64,000 bases of DNA from Synergistota bacterium (GTDB taxonomy: Bacteria > Synergistota > Synergistia > Synergistales > Synergistaceae), in contig JAEXGR010000023.1 in the NCBI GenBank assembly GCA_023450745.1, forward strand, positions 1 to 64,000, read 5' to 3'. Under the pieces are notes generated by a model, which was given only the letters and a program-made list of their open reading frames with translations, had not been told where the DNA came from and searched no databases. The position numbers and the translations under genes were made by a program. How positions within the stretch are numbered: position 1 is the stretch's first letter; the number at the start of each line of letters is the position of its first letter. Below are positions 9,529 through 17,970 of this stretch, in pieces.

Positions 9529-10440
9529 ATGAAAAAGGCAGTTATAGATATCGGGACAAATTCGGTGAAGCTCATTATCGGGGAACGCTTGCGCGAACAG
9601 GGGGCGAAGATCCTGTTCGACGTCAACGCGATCACCAAGCTCGGCGAAGGGATGAGGGAGAGCGGCGCGCTCTCGCAGCCGGCGATGGCGCGCACGGCGC
9701 AGGCTGTCGTGAAGTTCGCGGATTTCGCGCGTTCGCAGGGGGCGGAGGAGGTCGCCTGCGTCGGCACGATGGCGCTGCGCGCGGCGAAAAACGCGGCCGC
9801 GTTCGCAGCGCTGGTACGCGCGGGGGGCGGCCCTGAGATCCGCGTCATCTCCGGCGAAGAGGAGGCGGCGCTCTCAAGCCGCGCGATGCTGAACAGTATC
9901 GCGGGCGCGAAAAGCGGCGACATCCTCATCTTCGACACCGGCGGCGGCAGTACGGAATTCGCCCGCGCCGCGGAAGGCGTCGTCGGGAGCTCCTTCAGCG
10001 TACCGGCAGGCGCGGTGACGCTGACCGAGGAAAACTTTAAAAGCGCCCCCGCCGACCCGCAAAAAGTCTGCTCCGTCATCGCGGGGCTGACGAAAAAGTT
10101 CTCCGAGGCGGGCGTCGGGCCGGGGGCGAAAATGGTGATCGGCGCGGGCGGGAACGTCACCGCGATCGCCGCGGTCGCCGCAGGCTTGGAGAAATACGAC
10201 CCTAACCGGATACACGGAAGCACGCTCACGCGGGAAGAGATCATGCGTCAAACGGCGCTCTACGCGAAGTGCACCGCCGAAGAGCGCCGCAAGATCAGGG
10301 GGCTCTCGCCGAAACGCGCGGATATCATCCTCGGCGGCGCCTGTATCATCACAGCCGCGCTGGAGGCGGCGGGGGCCGGCGAGATGACGGTCAGCGACCG
10401 CAGCCTGCGCCACGAGCTGCTGGCGGATATCCTCGGCTGA
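9529..10440 (+). CDS. Ppx/GppA exopolyphosphatase-family protein
   Basis: A 303-residue protein, the short single-module form of the family. MKKAVIDIGTNSVKLII at the N-terminus is the first phosphate-binding loop of the actin-like ATPase fold. FDTGGGSTEF near residue 130 is the second, and VIGAGGNVTAIA is a third conserved loop. It is expected to hydrolyse polyphosphate or pppGpp in the cytoplasm; the sequence does not separate the two. A TATAAT box at 9501-9506 lies upstream. The gene diverges from the DHH unit. The start has an AGAAGAGG Shine-Dalgarno-like stretch 8-10 bases upstream. Confidence 0.85.
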   Translation: MKKAVIDIGTNSVKLIIGERLREQGAKILFDVNAITKLGEGMRESGALSQPAMARTAQAVVKFADFARSQGAEEVACVGTMALRAAKNAAAFAALVRAGGGPEIRVISGEEEAALSSRAMLNSIAGAKSGDILIFDTGGGSTEFARAAEGVVGSSFSVPAGAVTLTEENFKSAPADPQKVCSVIAGLTKKFSEAGVGPGAKMVIGAGGNVTAIAAVAAGLEKYDPNRIHGSTLTREEIMRQTALYAKCTAEERRKIRGLSPKRADIILGGACIITAALEAAGAGEMTVSDRSLRHELLADILG

Positions 10441-10601
10441 ACGCGGAAAGCGGAAGATTTCTTTACCCTTTACGCAGCGGACGCGGAATTGGGGCGTCTT
10501 TGCAAAAAGTTTGGGAACGCCGCCCGGCTGTCACCGGAGGCTCAATGATGTTTCGTTAAAAGACTTGACGCGCCTGTCTGGGCGGATTTATCCCCAAACT
10601 A

Positions 10602-10630
10602 TTGACAAGTCGTTCATTGGGTAGTATTCT
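10602..10630 (+). promoter_or_regulatory. Sigma70-type promoter of the T-box/ECF operon
   Basis: TTGACA at 10602-10607 and TATTCT at 10625-10630 are separated by 17 bases. Transcription would begin near 10637, immediately before the T-box leader. Confidence 0.65.
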
Positions 10631-10636
10631 GGCGCA

Positions 10637-10930
10637 CAAGTTGGATATAGAAACCGATGAGGCGGAGATAAAATCTCTCTACGCGCCTTACAGAGAGCGG
10701 GGATGGTGAGAAACCGCGGGAGAGGCAGAGGGATAAATGGACCGCCGAGGGCGCACGGAAAGGGAGTTTCCCGAGTATGGTGCGACGCAGGCGCAGCGTT
10801 AAAGGCGCGGGGGCGTGACAGCGCTCTTTGAGCGGACCGTGAACACGGTCAACGAAGGTGGCACCGCAGATAAGCAAATTGATCTGTCCTTCGGCATGAG
10901 AGAAATCCATGCCGAAGGACAGATTTTTTT
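10637..10930 (+). promoter_or_regulatory. T-box leader with intrinsic terminator, short Stem I
   Basis: The leader carries the T-box AAGGTGGCACCGC at 10855-10867, the part of the antiterminator that pairs with uncharged tRNA. It also has the conserved AGAGAGC-GGGGATGGTGAGAAACCGC segment (10692-10717) that follows Stem I. A strong terminator follows: CTGTCCTTCGGCATG (10884-10898) pairs with a copy ending at 10922, followed by seven T. The space for Stem I is only about 55 bases. GATGA at 10656 marks the kink-turn and GGCG/CGCC (10661-10664 with 10684-10687) closes a short helix capped by GAGAT-AAA-ATCTC. The 3' side of the internal loop is TCTACG, so the specifier could be UAC (Tyr), not the UGG expected for a tryptophan transporter. 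The T-box call is secure; the specifier is tentative. Confidence 0.85.
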
Positions 10931-10976
10931 ATAGACAGCGTAAGAGAAAAGACAAGCTCAGAAAGGACAGATAAGA

Positions 10977-11561
10977 ATGGAAATGAACAGAACAGAGACA
11001 GGCAGAGAGAGAACAGCGGCGGTTGAAAAGAGGCGCGCGGGGCTTTCCGTGGCGCAGATAATGCTGGTGGCGGTGCTGCTGGCGGCGGGCGCGGTGATGA
11101 AGTTTTTTATCGGCTCGATATTTTCGGCGGGCATGAAACCGAACTTCATCATCGCCATGTATTGCCTCGCGATCCTTCTGGTTCGGCCGCGTTTTAAGGA
11201 GGCGGCGATCATCGGGCTGCTCGCGGGCGCGGTCTGCCAGTTCTTCCCCGGCACGCCCTACCTCAACTTCCCCAGCGAGATGGCGGGCGCGCTCGTGATG
11301 GCCGCTTTCGTAAAGATAAGCCGCGGCGAGGGAGGCTTCCTGATGCCGGCGGTCTCGACATTCATCACGACGGTGGCAAGCGGCGGCGTCTTCATGGCGC
11401 TCCTTTACGCGCTCTTCTTCTCCGGCGGCGCTACGGCTCCCGCTCCGCTCGCGGTCTTCGCGGGGATCATCTTCGGCACCGCCGCCGTGAACAGCGTCAT
11501 CGTCCAGGTGCTTTATATACCGATCTCCGCCGCCCTCAAGATGCGCGTCGCGGAAAGATAG
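10977..11561 (+). CDS. ECF transporter S component, TrpP-like
   Basis: A 194-residue, very hydrophobic protein with about five to six membrane segments. The GMKPNFIIAMYCLAILL and GLLAGAVCQFFPGTPYLNFPSE stretches match the TrpP family of substrate-binding components. It should bind the substrate and dock on the downstream EcfA-EcfA'-EcfT module. The gene is the first of a four-gene operon behind a T-box leader, which ties its expression to a shortage of a charged tRNA and points to an aromatic amino acid (Trp, or Tyr by the tentative specifier). The first 25 residues are a polar cytoplasmic extension. Confidence 0.75.
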   Translation: MEMNRTETGRERTAAVEKRRAGLSVAQIMLVAVLLAAGAVMKFFIGSIFSAGMKPNFIIAMYCLAILLVRPRFKEAAIIGLLAGAVCQFFPGTPYLNFPSEMAGALVMAAFVKISRGEGGFLMPAVSTFITTVASGGVFMALLYALFFSGGATAPAPLAVFAGIIFGTAAVNSVIVQVLYIPISAALKMRVAER

Positions 11562-11572
11562 GGCGTCGGGCG

Positions 11573-12418
11573 ATGATCTCCATCGAGAACCTCTCTTTCA
11601 TCTATGAGGGCGCGGACAGGCGGGCGCTGAACGAGATCTCGCTGCGCATCCCGCGCGGAGCTTTCGCCGGCGTGACGGGGGCCAGCGGCTCGGGCAAGAG
11701 CACGCTGCTCCGCGCGATGGCGGGGATCGTGCCCCACTATCTGCGCGGCCGTTTTTTCGGAGCGGTGAGCGTCGGCGGCTTCGACACCCTGGAGACGGCT
11801 CCGCAGCTGATCGCGCGGATCGCCGGTTTCGTGGGTGAGGACATCGAGAGCCAGCTGGTCTGCGAGACGGTGGAGGAGGAGCTTCTCTTCGGGCTTGAGA
11901 ACTTCTCCGTGCCGCGCGGCGAAATAGAGGCGCGCATCACCTCGGCGCTGGAGACGCTGGCAATCCTTCCCCTGCGCGGGCGGCGGATATCCCGGCTGTC
12001 CGGCGGGCAGCGGCAGAAGACGGCGCTCGCCGCGATGCTGGCCCTCTCGCCGCAGGTGCTGATCCTCGACAACCCCTCCGCCGAGCTCGACCCCGCGGCC
12101 ACGGAGAGCCTTTACACGGCCCTCGCCGCGCTCAACTCGCGCGGAATCACGGTGGTCGCGGCGGAGCAAAAGGTCGGCGTGCTCTGCCGCTTCGCCACCC
12201 AGATGATCGTCATGGAGGCGGGCGGCGCCCGTCTCTGCGGCACGACGCAGCAGGTGATGAACGAGACGGAGGCGCTCGCCGCGGCGGGCGTCATGCGCCC
12301 GCGCCGGATTGAGCTGGGCGCGCGGCTGCGCGCCAAGGGGCTATACGGCGGCGACATGCCGCTTGACATCCCGCGCGCGGCGGCGATGGTGAGGGAGAGC
12401 TGCAATGATAGAGTTTAA
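11573..12418 (+). CDS. ECF transporter ATPase EcfA with altered Walker B
   Basis: A 281-residue ABC ATPase. Walker A is GASGSGKST near residue 40, the signature is LSGGQRQ, and the D-loop region reads AELDP. The Walker B region reads LILDNPSAELD: the residue after the Walker B aspartate, normally the catalytic glutamate, is asparagine. One of the two composite ATP sites may therefore be non-hydrolysing, as in several asymmetric ABC heterodimers. It follows the S component by 11 bases, and its end overlaps the second ATPase by 14 bases. Family membership is clear; the consequence of E-to-N is inference. Confidence 0.85.
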   Translation: MISIENLSFIYEGADRRALNEISLRIPRGAFAGVTGASGSGKSTLLRAMAGIVPHYLRGRFFGAVSVGGFDTLETAPQLIARIAGFVGEDIESQLVCETVEEELLFGLENFSVPRGEIEARITSALETLAILPLRGRRISRLSGGQRQKTALAAMLALSPQVLILDNPSAELDPAATESLYTALAALNSRGITVVAAEQKVGVLCRFATQMIVMEAGGARLCGTTQQVMNETEALAAAGVMRPRRIELGARLRAKGLYGGDMPLDIPRAAAMVRESCNDRV

Positions 12419-13214
12419 GAATGTCTCATACGGCTACGGAGAGGGGCCGCTGCTTTCAGACCTCTCTTTCCGGCTCGCCGGCGGTTCCTTCACCGCCGTG
12501 GCCGGAGAAAACGGCGCGGGCAAGTCGACGCTCTGCCGCCTCGCCGCCGCGCTGCTGCGCCCCGCTAGAGGGGAGGTTATCTGCAACGGACTCAGCACGT
12601 CGAAGGAAAAGGGCGTGAAATTCGCCTCCTTCACCGGCTTTTTATTTCAGAATCCCGACCGGCAGATCTGCCGCGCCACCGTTTATGAAGAGATAATGTT
12701 CGGCCTGCATTGCATAAGCTCCGACGGCAAAGAGGCGGCGCGCGCGACAAACGAAATCATCGAGGAATTCGGTTTCTCCCCAGAGCAGGAGATATTTTAC
12801 ATGAGCCGCGGCGAACGTCAGATGCTCGCGCTGGCCTCCGTGCTGGTACGCCGCCCCCGAATACTGATCGCCGACGAGCCCACCTCGGGGCTAGACTGCC
12901 GCCAGTACGGCCTCGTCGCCGGCAAGCTCAGGGAAGCGCGAGAGCGGGGGGCGACGGTGCTGATGGTGACGCACGACATGGAGCTCGCCGAAGAGATCGC
13001 CGACGACATGCTGATCGTCGGCGGCGGCACGGCGCAGAGACACGGGCCGGTCGCGGAGCTGCTCTCCGACCGGGAGCTTATGAAACGCGCCTCGCTGTGC
13101 CAGACGGAGATGCGCGAACTGGGCGGCATGCTCGGCGGCGCCTTCGCCCGGGCCGGTTCTGCCGAAGAAATGACGGAAATTATAAAAGAGATAAGAAAAA
13201 GGATGGTGGCATAA
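12405..13214 (+). CDS. ECF transporter ATPase EcfA'
   Basis: A 269-residue ABC ATPase. Walker A is GENGAGKST, the Q-loop is FLFQNPDRQ, the signature is a non-standard MSRGERQ, and Walker B is intact (ILIADEPTSGLD). The H-loop is in VTHDMELAEEIAD. Together with the preceding ATPase it forms the motor heterodimer of the ECF importer. The two have complementary irregularities: a normal signature with an altered Walker B in EcfA, and an altered signature with a normal Walker B here. Its start overlaps the upstream gene, indicating translational coupling. Confidence 0.88.
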   Translation: MIEFKNVSYGYGEGPLLSDLSFRLAGGSFTAVAGENGAGKSTLCRLAAALLRPARGEVICNGLSTSKEKGVKFASFTGFLFQNPDRQICRATVYEEIMFGLHCISSDGKEAARATNEIIEEFGFSPEQEIFYMSRGERQMLALASVLVRRPRILIADEPTSGLDCRQYGLVAGKLREARERGATVLMVTHDMELAEEIADDMLIVGGGTAQRHGPVAELLSDRELMKRASLCQTEMRELGGMLGGAFARAGSAEEMTEIIKEIRKRMVA

Positions 13215-13215
13215 G

Positions 13216-13974
13216 ATGAACGGACTTTTTGACTGCGACGGCGGCGACGGCTTCATATACCGCCTCAACCCCTCGGTAAAAATTTTGCTCGCCTTCGCGG
13301 CGGGCATGGCCGCCTTTGCCGTGAGCAGCATCACCGGCGCGCTCTTTATCGCGGCGCTGACGGTGACGGCGGCCGCGCTCTCCGGCCTCGGCAGAAAGGC
13401 GCTCTCGATGGCCCTCCTGCTCGTAAAGATCTCCGCCCTGTTCTTTGTGATTCAGCTTCTCTGCGCGAGGGGCGGCAGCGTTATCTTTGCCGCCGGTCCG
13501 CTCGTGATAACCGACGAGGGGCTGCGGTTGGCGTTCCTTACGGTGTCGAAGCTCATCGCGGCCTCTCTGCCGCTGATGCTGGCGCTCTGTGCAACGAGGC
13601 GCGGCGACCTGGCGAATTCGCTCGTACAAAACTGCCGCCTGCCCTACAAATACGCCTTCGCCCTCACCGCGACGCTGAAATTCATCCCCACCCTCGCCTC
13701 GGAGATGGCGCAGGTGATGGAGGCGCAGCGGGCGCGCGGGGTAGACTTCGAAGTGCGCAATCCGCTGAAAAAGGCGGCCCTCATCGCGCCGCTCTGCCTG
13801 CCTCTTTTGCTCTCCTGCGTCCGCAAGATAGAAAACAGCGCCGTCGCGGCTCAGCTCCGCGGTTTTGAATTGCGCCGCCGCGAAAACGGATACAGAGACT
13901 ATCCCCTCGGCACGAAAGAGGCAGCCGCGGCCGCGGCAAGCGCGGCGGCCGCAGCGCTGGCTTTTATCTTATAA
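13216..13974 (+). CDS. ECF transporter transmembrane component EcfT
   Basis: A 252-residue membrane protein with about five membrane segments and the coupling-helix region typical of EcfT. AQVMEAQRARGVDFE is the first ARG-type motif, and SAVAAQLRGFELRRREN near the C-terminus is the second. These contact the ATPases. It starts two bases after the ATPase stop and completes the transporter operon. Downstream, 13979-13999 forms a GC-rich hairpin without a T-run. Confidence 0.88.
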   Translation: MNGLFDCDGGDGFIYRLNPSVKILLAFAAGMAAFAVSSITGALFIAALTVTAAALSGLGRKALSMALLLVKISALFFVIQLLCARGGSVIFAAGPLVITDEGLRLAFLTVSKLIAASLPLMLALCATRRGDLANSLVQNCRLPYKYAFALTATLKFIPTLASEMAQVMEAQRARGVDFEVRNPLKKAALIAPLCLPLLLSCVRKIENSAVAAQLRGFELRRRENGYRDYPLGTKEAAAAAASAAAAALAFIL

Positions 13975-14063
13975 CGTTCGGACGCCGCCCCGCCGTCCGG
14001 TAAAACCTTCCGTTCGACGCGGGCGCGGGCAGGCAGAAGCGGGAGCGCCGCCCCGCCGTGGAA

Positions 14064-14570
14064 TCAGCAATCCAGATACTGCGCCTCGTGCATCAGCAGG
14101 AAGCTCTTCACCTCGAGGCCGCCCCCAAAGCCGACCAGCTTCCCGTCGGAGCCAATGACACGGTGGCAGGGGATTATGATCGCGATCGGGTTTCTGTTAT
14201 TCGCCAGCCCCACCGCGCGGAAACCTTTGGGCGACCCCACGGCCCGCGCAATATCGCCGTAGGTCGCCGTAAAGCCGTAAGGAATGCGGCGCAGCTCCTC
14301 CCAGCAGCGCATTTGAAAGGGCGTGCCCTTCGGCGCGAGCGGAAGCGCGAAGTTTTTCCGCTTGCCGTCAAAATATTCTTCGAGCTGACGGCAGGCCTCG
14401 GCCAGCAGCGGCGTCTCGTTCATATTCAAATCCTCTTTGGGGTACGTGCCGCTGCTGGCGAAATGCAGATCGGTCAGCCGCCCCTCCTCTTCTCCCAACG
14501 TCAGCGTGCCGACGCCATAAAAATAATATTTCGCATAATTCTTCACAACCCCATCCCACCCTTTCATCAT
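14064..14570 (-). CDS. ogt: Methylated-DNA--protein-cysteine methyltransferase
   Basis: A 168-residue O6-alkylguanine repair protein. The active-site motif IIPCHRVIGSDGKLVGFGGG places the methyl-accepting cysteine at residue 135. The helix-turn-helix region TYGDIARAVGSPKGFRAVG precedes it. The length and the lack of an Ada-type N-terminal zinc domain indicate the stand-alone Ogt form. It repairs O6-methylguanine by irreversible transfer to itself. It is convergent with the ECF operon and stands alone on its strand. Confidence 0.9.
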   Translation of the reverse strand: MMKGWDGVVKNYAKYYFYGVGTLTLGEEEGRLTDLHFASSGTYPKEDLNMNETPLLAEACRQLEEYFDGKRKNFALPLAPKGTPFQMRCWEELRRIPYGFTATYGDIARAVGSPKGFRAVGLANNRNPIAIIIPCHRVIGSDGKLVGFGGGLEVKSFLLMHEAQYLDC

Positions 14571-14751
14571 GACCGCCGATATCGCTATTATATTACGCCG
14601 CCGCTTCCGATTCTATACGCTGTTCATCATGCACAAATTGTTGCCGGACGTATTATCGCTTTTATACCAAACTTTATCATAAACGGGATAAACCGCTCTC
14701 TGACAAAATTTATGAATTGACTTCTCAAAAAGATTTGTTAGACTATATTTG

Positions 14752-14786
14752 TTTTCCTAAGGTGAAAATTTTTTATCTTAGGAAAA
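14752..14786. promoter_or_regulatory. Inverted repeat TTTTCCTAAG-N15-CTTAGGAAAA
   Basis: Perfect 10-bp arms at 14752-14761 and 14777-14786 are separated by 15 AT-rich bases. It lies just downstream of a promoter-like TTGACT/TATATT region. It could be an operator or a weak terminator; no adjacent regulator gene explains it. Confidence 0.35.
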
Positions 14787-15194
14787 TGAGAAGATTACAA
14801 CCTTGAGGTTTGCGAAATAATAAAAGGCCATCTAAGAAAGACCGGATGGACGCCAGCGGAATTCTCCGAGCACTGTCAGGCACCCGCGGCGCGGCTCTCA
14901 GAGACCTGAGAATAACAACCCGGCCCGCGGCATCGAAAGTCTGCGAAAGATCGCGGAAAATTTTGAATTTTTGGCTTTGGCGCTGACGCGGGCAATCCCG
15001 CCTCCCGCCGTTATCGGCGGAGAGGGGCGCGGGAGTATTTATACGCTTCGAGAATATTGTCGACATTGTATTTTTATCGCTATTACATTAAAGTATTACC
15101 TGTACATCTGGCTGTGAAACGGATATTTTTTACTATCGCAAAACAACATTACGATGCTCCGGCAGGCGGTTTAGCTGTTTTTATAACTTTATTC

Positions 15195-15212
15195 TTATCA
15201 GTTATCTGATAA
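15195..15212. promoter_or_regulatory. Inverted repeat TTATCAG-TTAT-CTGATAA
   Basis: Perfect 7-bp arms with a 4-base centre lie about 100 bases upstream of the aspartoacylase-like start. Size and position fit an operator, but the cognate regulator is unknown. Confidence 0.35.
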
Positions 15213-15310
15213 TAGAACGACAAAAGACGCCACGGACAGAGGAGATATCACAGGGGACAGATATCATCCGCGTGAGGATAAAAACTATACAAAAAAAGAG
15301 GGAAGTAGAA

Positions 15311-16252
15311 ATGGGAGGAAAAAAGACAGAGTTACTGGAATTCCAGGCGGACGACGGCAGAAAGGCGGCGCTTCCCGTCGCGCTCGTCATCGGCGACACC
15401 GAAGGCCCGGACGCGGTCATCACGGCGGGAATACACGGCGGCGAATACTGCGGCGTGCTGGCGGCGATAAAGCTCTTGCGCGAGCTTTCGCCGTCGGATG
15501 TCAAAGGCAGCGTGAAGATCATCACCGTATGCGACACCGCCGCCTTCGAGGCGCGCAGCATATTTTTCTCTCCTATAGACGGGAGCAACCTCAACCGCAG
15601 CTTTCCGGGCAAACCTAAGGGCGGTTACAGCAACGCGCTGGCGGCAAAAATATTCGATGAAATAAAGGGAGCCGACTATCACATGGACCTCCACTGCGGC
15701 GAGGTAACGGAAAGATCGACGCCGCTTGCGATATATCACCGCGGCAGGAGGGGCGACCTCAACGACCGCTCGCATGAAATCGCCTACTACTTCGGCCTGC
15801 CGAACATCGTAATCACGGAGACGGAGGGGCGCTGGTCGGATAAGGGCACCTGCTACGCCAGCGTCTATGAAAACATCGGTATCCCGTCGGTGCTGTTTCA
15901 GGCGGGCGGCCTGGGGATCGCCTCCGCCGACAGCGTAAACATCCTCGCCGAGGGGATAAAAAACGTCCTGCGCCGCTTCGGCACCCTGCGCGGCAGCTTT
16001 CAGCCGGTAGGAAGGCCGCAGATCTTCGAGAACATGGAGATGGTGCACACCAAAAGCCGCGGCATTCACTACCGGAGGGTCAACGTGGGAGACTCCGTCA
16101 AACGGGGACAGATGATCGGACTGCTCACCGATTACTTCGGCACGCCGACGGAAAAGATATTGTCGCCGATCGACGGTAAAGTGCTTTTTATGACGGAAAG
16201 CTCCGCAATGCCGGAAAAAGGCTTTGTCGCCGCGGTCGGCGTAGGCCGCTGA
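15311..16252 (+). CDS. Succinylglutamate desuccinylase / aspartoacylase-family amidohydrolase
   Basis: A 313-residue zinc carboxypeptidase-like enzyme. AGIHGGEYCG supplies the HxxE zinc ligands (about residues 40-49). The third ligand is in YHMDLHCGE around residue 125. NLNRSFPGKPKGG is the arginine-containing substrate motif. A C-terminal beta domain with the KRGQMIGLLTDYFG turn completes the AspA/AstE fold. Such enzymes remove acyl groups from N-acyl amino acids. ATG at 15311 is preferred because GAGGG lies seven bases upstream; GTG at 15272 is in frame with a poorer site. The gene stands alone, convergent with glutamine synthetase, with a shared terminator between them. Confidence 0.82.
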   Translation: MGGKKTELLEFQADDGRKAALPVALVIGDTEGPDAVITAGIHGGEYCGVLAAIKLLRELSPSDVKGSVKIITVCDTAAFEARSIFFSPIDGSNLNRSFPGKPKGGYSNALAAKIFDEIKGADYHMDLHCGEVTERSTPLAIYHRGRRGDLNDRSHEIAYYFGLPNIVITETEGRWSDKGTCYASVYENIGIPSVLFQAGGLGIASADSVNILAEGIKNVLRRFGTLRGSFQPVGRPQIFENMEMVHTKSRGIHYRRVNVGDSVKRGQMIGLLTDYFGTPTEKILSPIDGKVLFMTESSAMPEKGFVAAVGVGR

Positions 16253-16277
16253 AGAAACGCGAAGAACAGCAAATGGC

Positions 16278-16318
16278 AAATCCGCTCCCCCTTACGCATC
16301 ACAGGGGGAGCGGATTTT
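16278..16318. terminator. Bidirectional terminator
   Basis: AAATCCGCTCCCCCT (16278-16292) pairs with AGGGGGAGCGGATTT (16303-16317), with T/A tails on both sides. It lies between the convergent aspartoacylase-like and glutamine synthetase genes. Confidence 0.8.
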
Positions 16319-16376
16319 ATACCATACCGGCGCCGCGCCCGCGGCAACACGGGACGCGGCGTTCAGCGCCTTTTAT

Positions 16377-17729
16377 TTAAAAATACAGCTCATACTCCTG
16401 CGGCGTCGGCGCGTTATAAATATACTCCGCCTCCGCGCGCTTGGCCTTCGTCCAAAGCTCGATGAGCTTATCGGGGAAGGCCGGGGCCAGGTATTCTTTA
16501 TCCTTTTCCACTCCGTCAAGCACGGCGTTGAGGTTCAGCGGGAAGGTCAGCTCCTCCTTCGCGTCCTGGCTCTGGTAGCCGAGGGCGACGGGGTCCATTT
16601 TTCGCAGGATGCCGTCCGCGCCCGCAAGCACCATCGCCGCGAGGAAGAAGTAAAGGTTGCACGAAGCGTCGCCGGTCCGGTACTCGACGCGCGTCTCCTC
16701 CTTCTTCACATATCCGGGGATACGGACCGCGGCCGCGCGCGAGCCTTTCGCGAAGGTCGCCGAGACCGGCGCCTCATATCCGTGAACGAGGCGGCGGTAG
16801 CTGTTCGTGCTCGGGCAGGCAAAGGCGAGCAGGCTGCCGGAGAGGCTGTGCGAGAGCATCCCCGCGATATAGGAGAGCCCTGCGTGCGAAAGGTTGAAGA
16901 GCGCGTCGCCGGGGAAGATCGATTTTCCGTCCTTCTCAAGGAACTGGTGGACGTGCATTCCATTGCCGGGCATCTTATAGAGCGGCTTCGGCATAAAGGT
17001 GACCGAGAGGCCCCACTCCGAAGCGACCTGGCGGATTATCCATTTCGCGAGGGAGACCTTATCGGCGGCGGCGGCCATGTCCATGAAATCAAGCTCTATC
17101 TCCAGCTGCGAGACCGCGACCTCGTGATGGTGGTACTTCACCGGAATGCCCAGCACCTCCATGAGGTGGACCGTCTCATTGCGGAAATCCATATAACTGT
17201 CGTCGGGCGGCATCCGGTGGTAGGCCCCGTGCAGCCCCACACGCGGCTTGTCGTTATAGCCCTCGCCGAGCCCCTCGGAAGACTTCACGCGGTAAAAGGC
17301 GCCTTCGATGCCGCTTGCGTACTCCGCCTCTTCAAAGACATAATACTCAAGCTCGACAAGCACCTTCGCCGTGTCGGCGATGCCGTTGTCGCGCAGGAAC
17401 TTCTGCGCGTTCCTGATCACATTTCTCGGATACTGGTCAAAGGTCTCGCGCTCCGTCGAAACGACGTCGCAAAGCACATGCAGCATCTTATAATCGTCAC
17501 GGACCTCGAAAAAGGCGGTGGACATATCGGGGATCGCCACCATATCTGAATTATTCACCTTCGCATAGCCATAGTTGGAGGCGTCGAAGCCGATCCCCTC
17601 CGCGAGTATCTTTTCGGATACATAGCCGTGGGGCAGCGAGACGCTGCGGATATTTCCCGTGATATCAACCATCAGAAGGTTGAGAAAATCGGCTTCTTCC
17701 ATATGACCGTTATACCGTTCCAGTTGCAT
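16377..17729 (-). CDS. glnA: Glutamine synthetase (type I-like, no adenylylation motif)
   Basis: A 450-residue protein with the glutamine synthetase beta-grasp and catalytic domains. Landmarks are VELEYYVFE (metal-binding glutamates), HHEVAVSQLEIEL, the NGMHVHQFL stretch (ammonia/glutamate site) and CPSTNSYRRLV with the substrate arginine. The RIPGYVKKEETRVEYRTGDASCNLYFFLAAM region closes the active site. The tyrosine adenylylation loop of the enterobacterial I-beta type is not apparent, so control is more likely by feedback. The start has GGAGG eight bases upstream. It stands alone, without amtB, glnK or glnR nearby. Some members of this family act on polyamines, so assimilation of ammonia is likely but not proven. 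Confidence 0.85.
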   Translation of the reverse strand: MQLERYNGHMEEADFLNLLMVDITGNIRSVSLPHGYVSEKILAEGIGFDASNYGYAKVNNSDMVAIPDMSTAFFEVRDDYKMLHVLCDVVSTERETFDQYPRNVIRNAQKFLRDNGIADTAKVLVELEYYVFEEAEYASGIEGAFYRVKSSEGLGEGYNDKPRVGLHGAYHRMPPDDSYMDFRNETVHLMEVLGIPVKYHHHEVAVSQLEIELDFMDMAAAADKVSLAKWIIRQVASEWGLSVTFMPKPLYKMPGNGMHVHQFLEKDGKSIFPGDALFNLSHAGLSYIAGMLSHSLSGSLLAFACPSTNSYRRLVHGYEAPVSATFAKGSRAAAVRIPGYVKKEETRVEYRTGDASCNLYFFLAAMVLAGADGILRKMDPVALGYQSQDAKEELTFPLNLNAVLDGVEKDKEYLAPAFPDKLIELWTKAKRAEAEYIYNAPTPQEYELYF

Positions 17730-17970
17730 TGTTTACCCCTCCAGAAAAATTTTTTTGCTTATTATCGGAGCCAATTGTTCAATTATCAGCTGTGGGCCTG
17801 GTTAGTTTATCACGAAAGCGGCATAAGTAAAAGTCCCGCCGCCGCTGCCGGACAGCGTTATTTTGCGCGCTTTCACGGCGTTCGCCCAAAACGGTCGAAA
17901 AAATATCCGTAAAAACGCCAAAATTTTTTCATGTATGTCAGCATTTAAGTCAGAGCGTTATTATTATATT

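Larger units (their letters stand above)
14571..15310. other. Long intergenic region with two inverted repeats
   Basis: About 740 bases separate ogt and the aspartoacylase-like gene. It contains two perfect inverted repeats, listed separately, and an AT-rich promoter-like stretch around 14717-14750 (TTGACT with a TATATT-like box). A 97-codon minus-strand frame (14773-15066) has no ribosome-binding site or recognisable motif and is not called. Confidence 0.5.

Noticed and set aside
9411..10244. 277-codon minus-strand frame opposite the Ppx/GppA gene
   Set aside because: Low-complexity Ala/Ser/Pro-rich shadow with no motif.
14773..15066. 97-codon minus-strand frame between ogt and the aspartoacylase-like gene
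   Set aside because: No start context, no motif, and it overlaps a region that looks regulatory.
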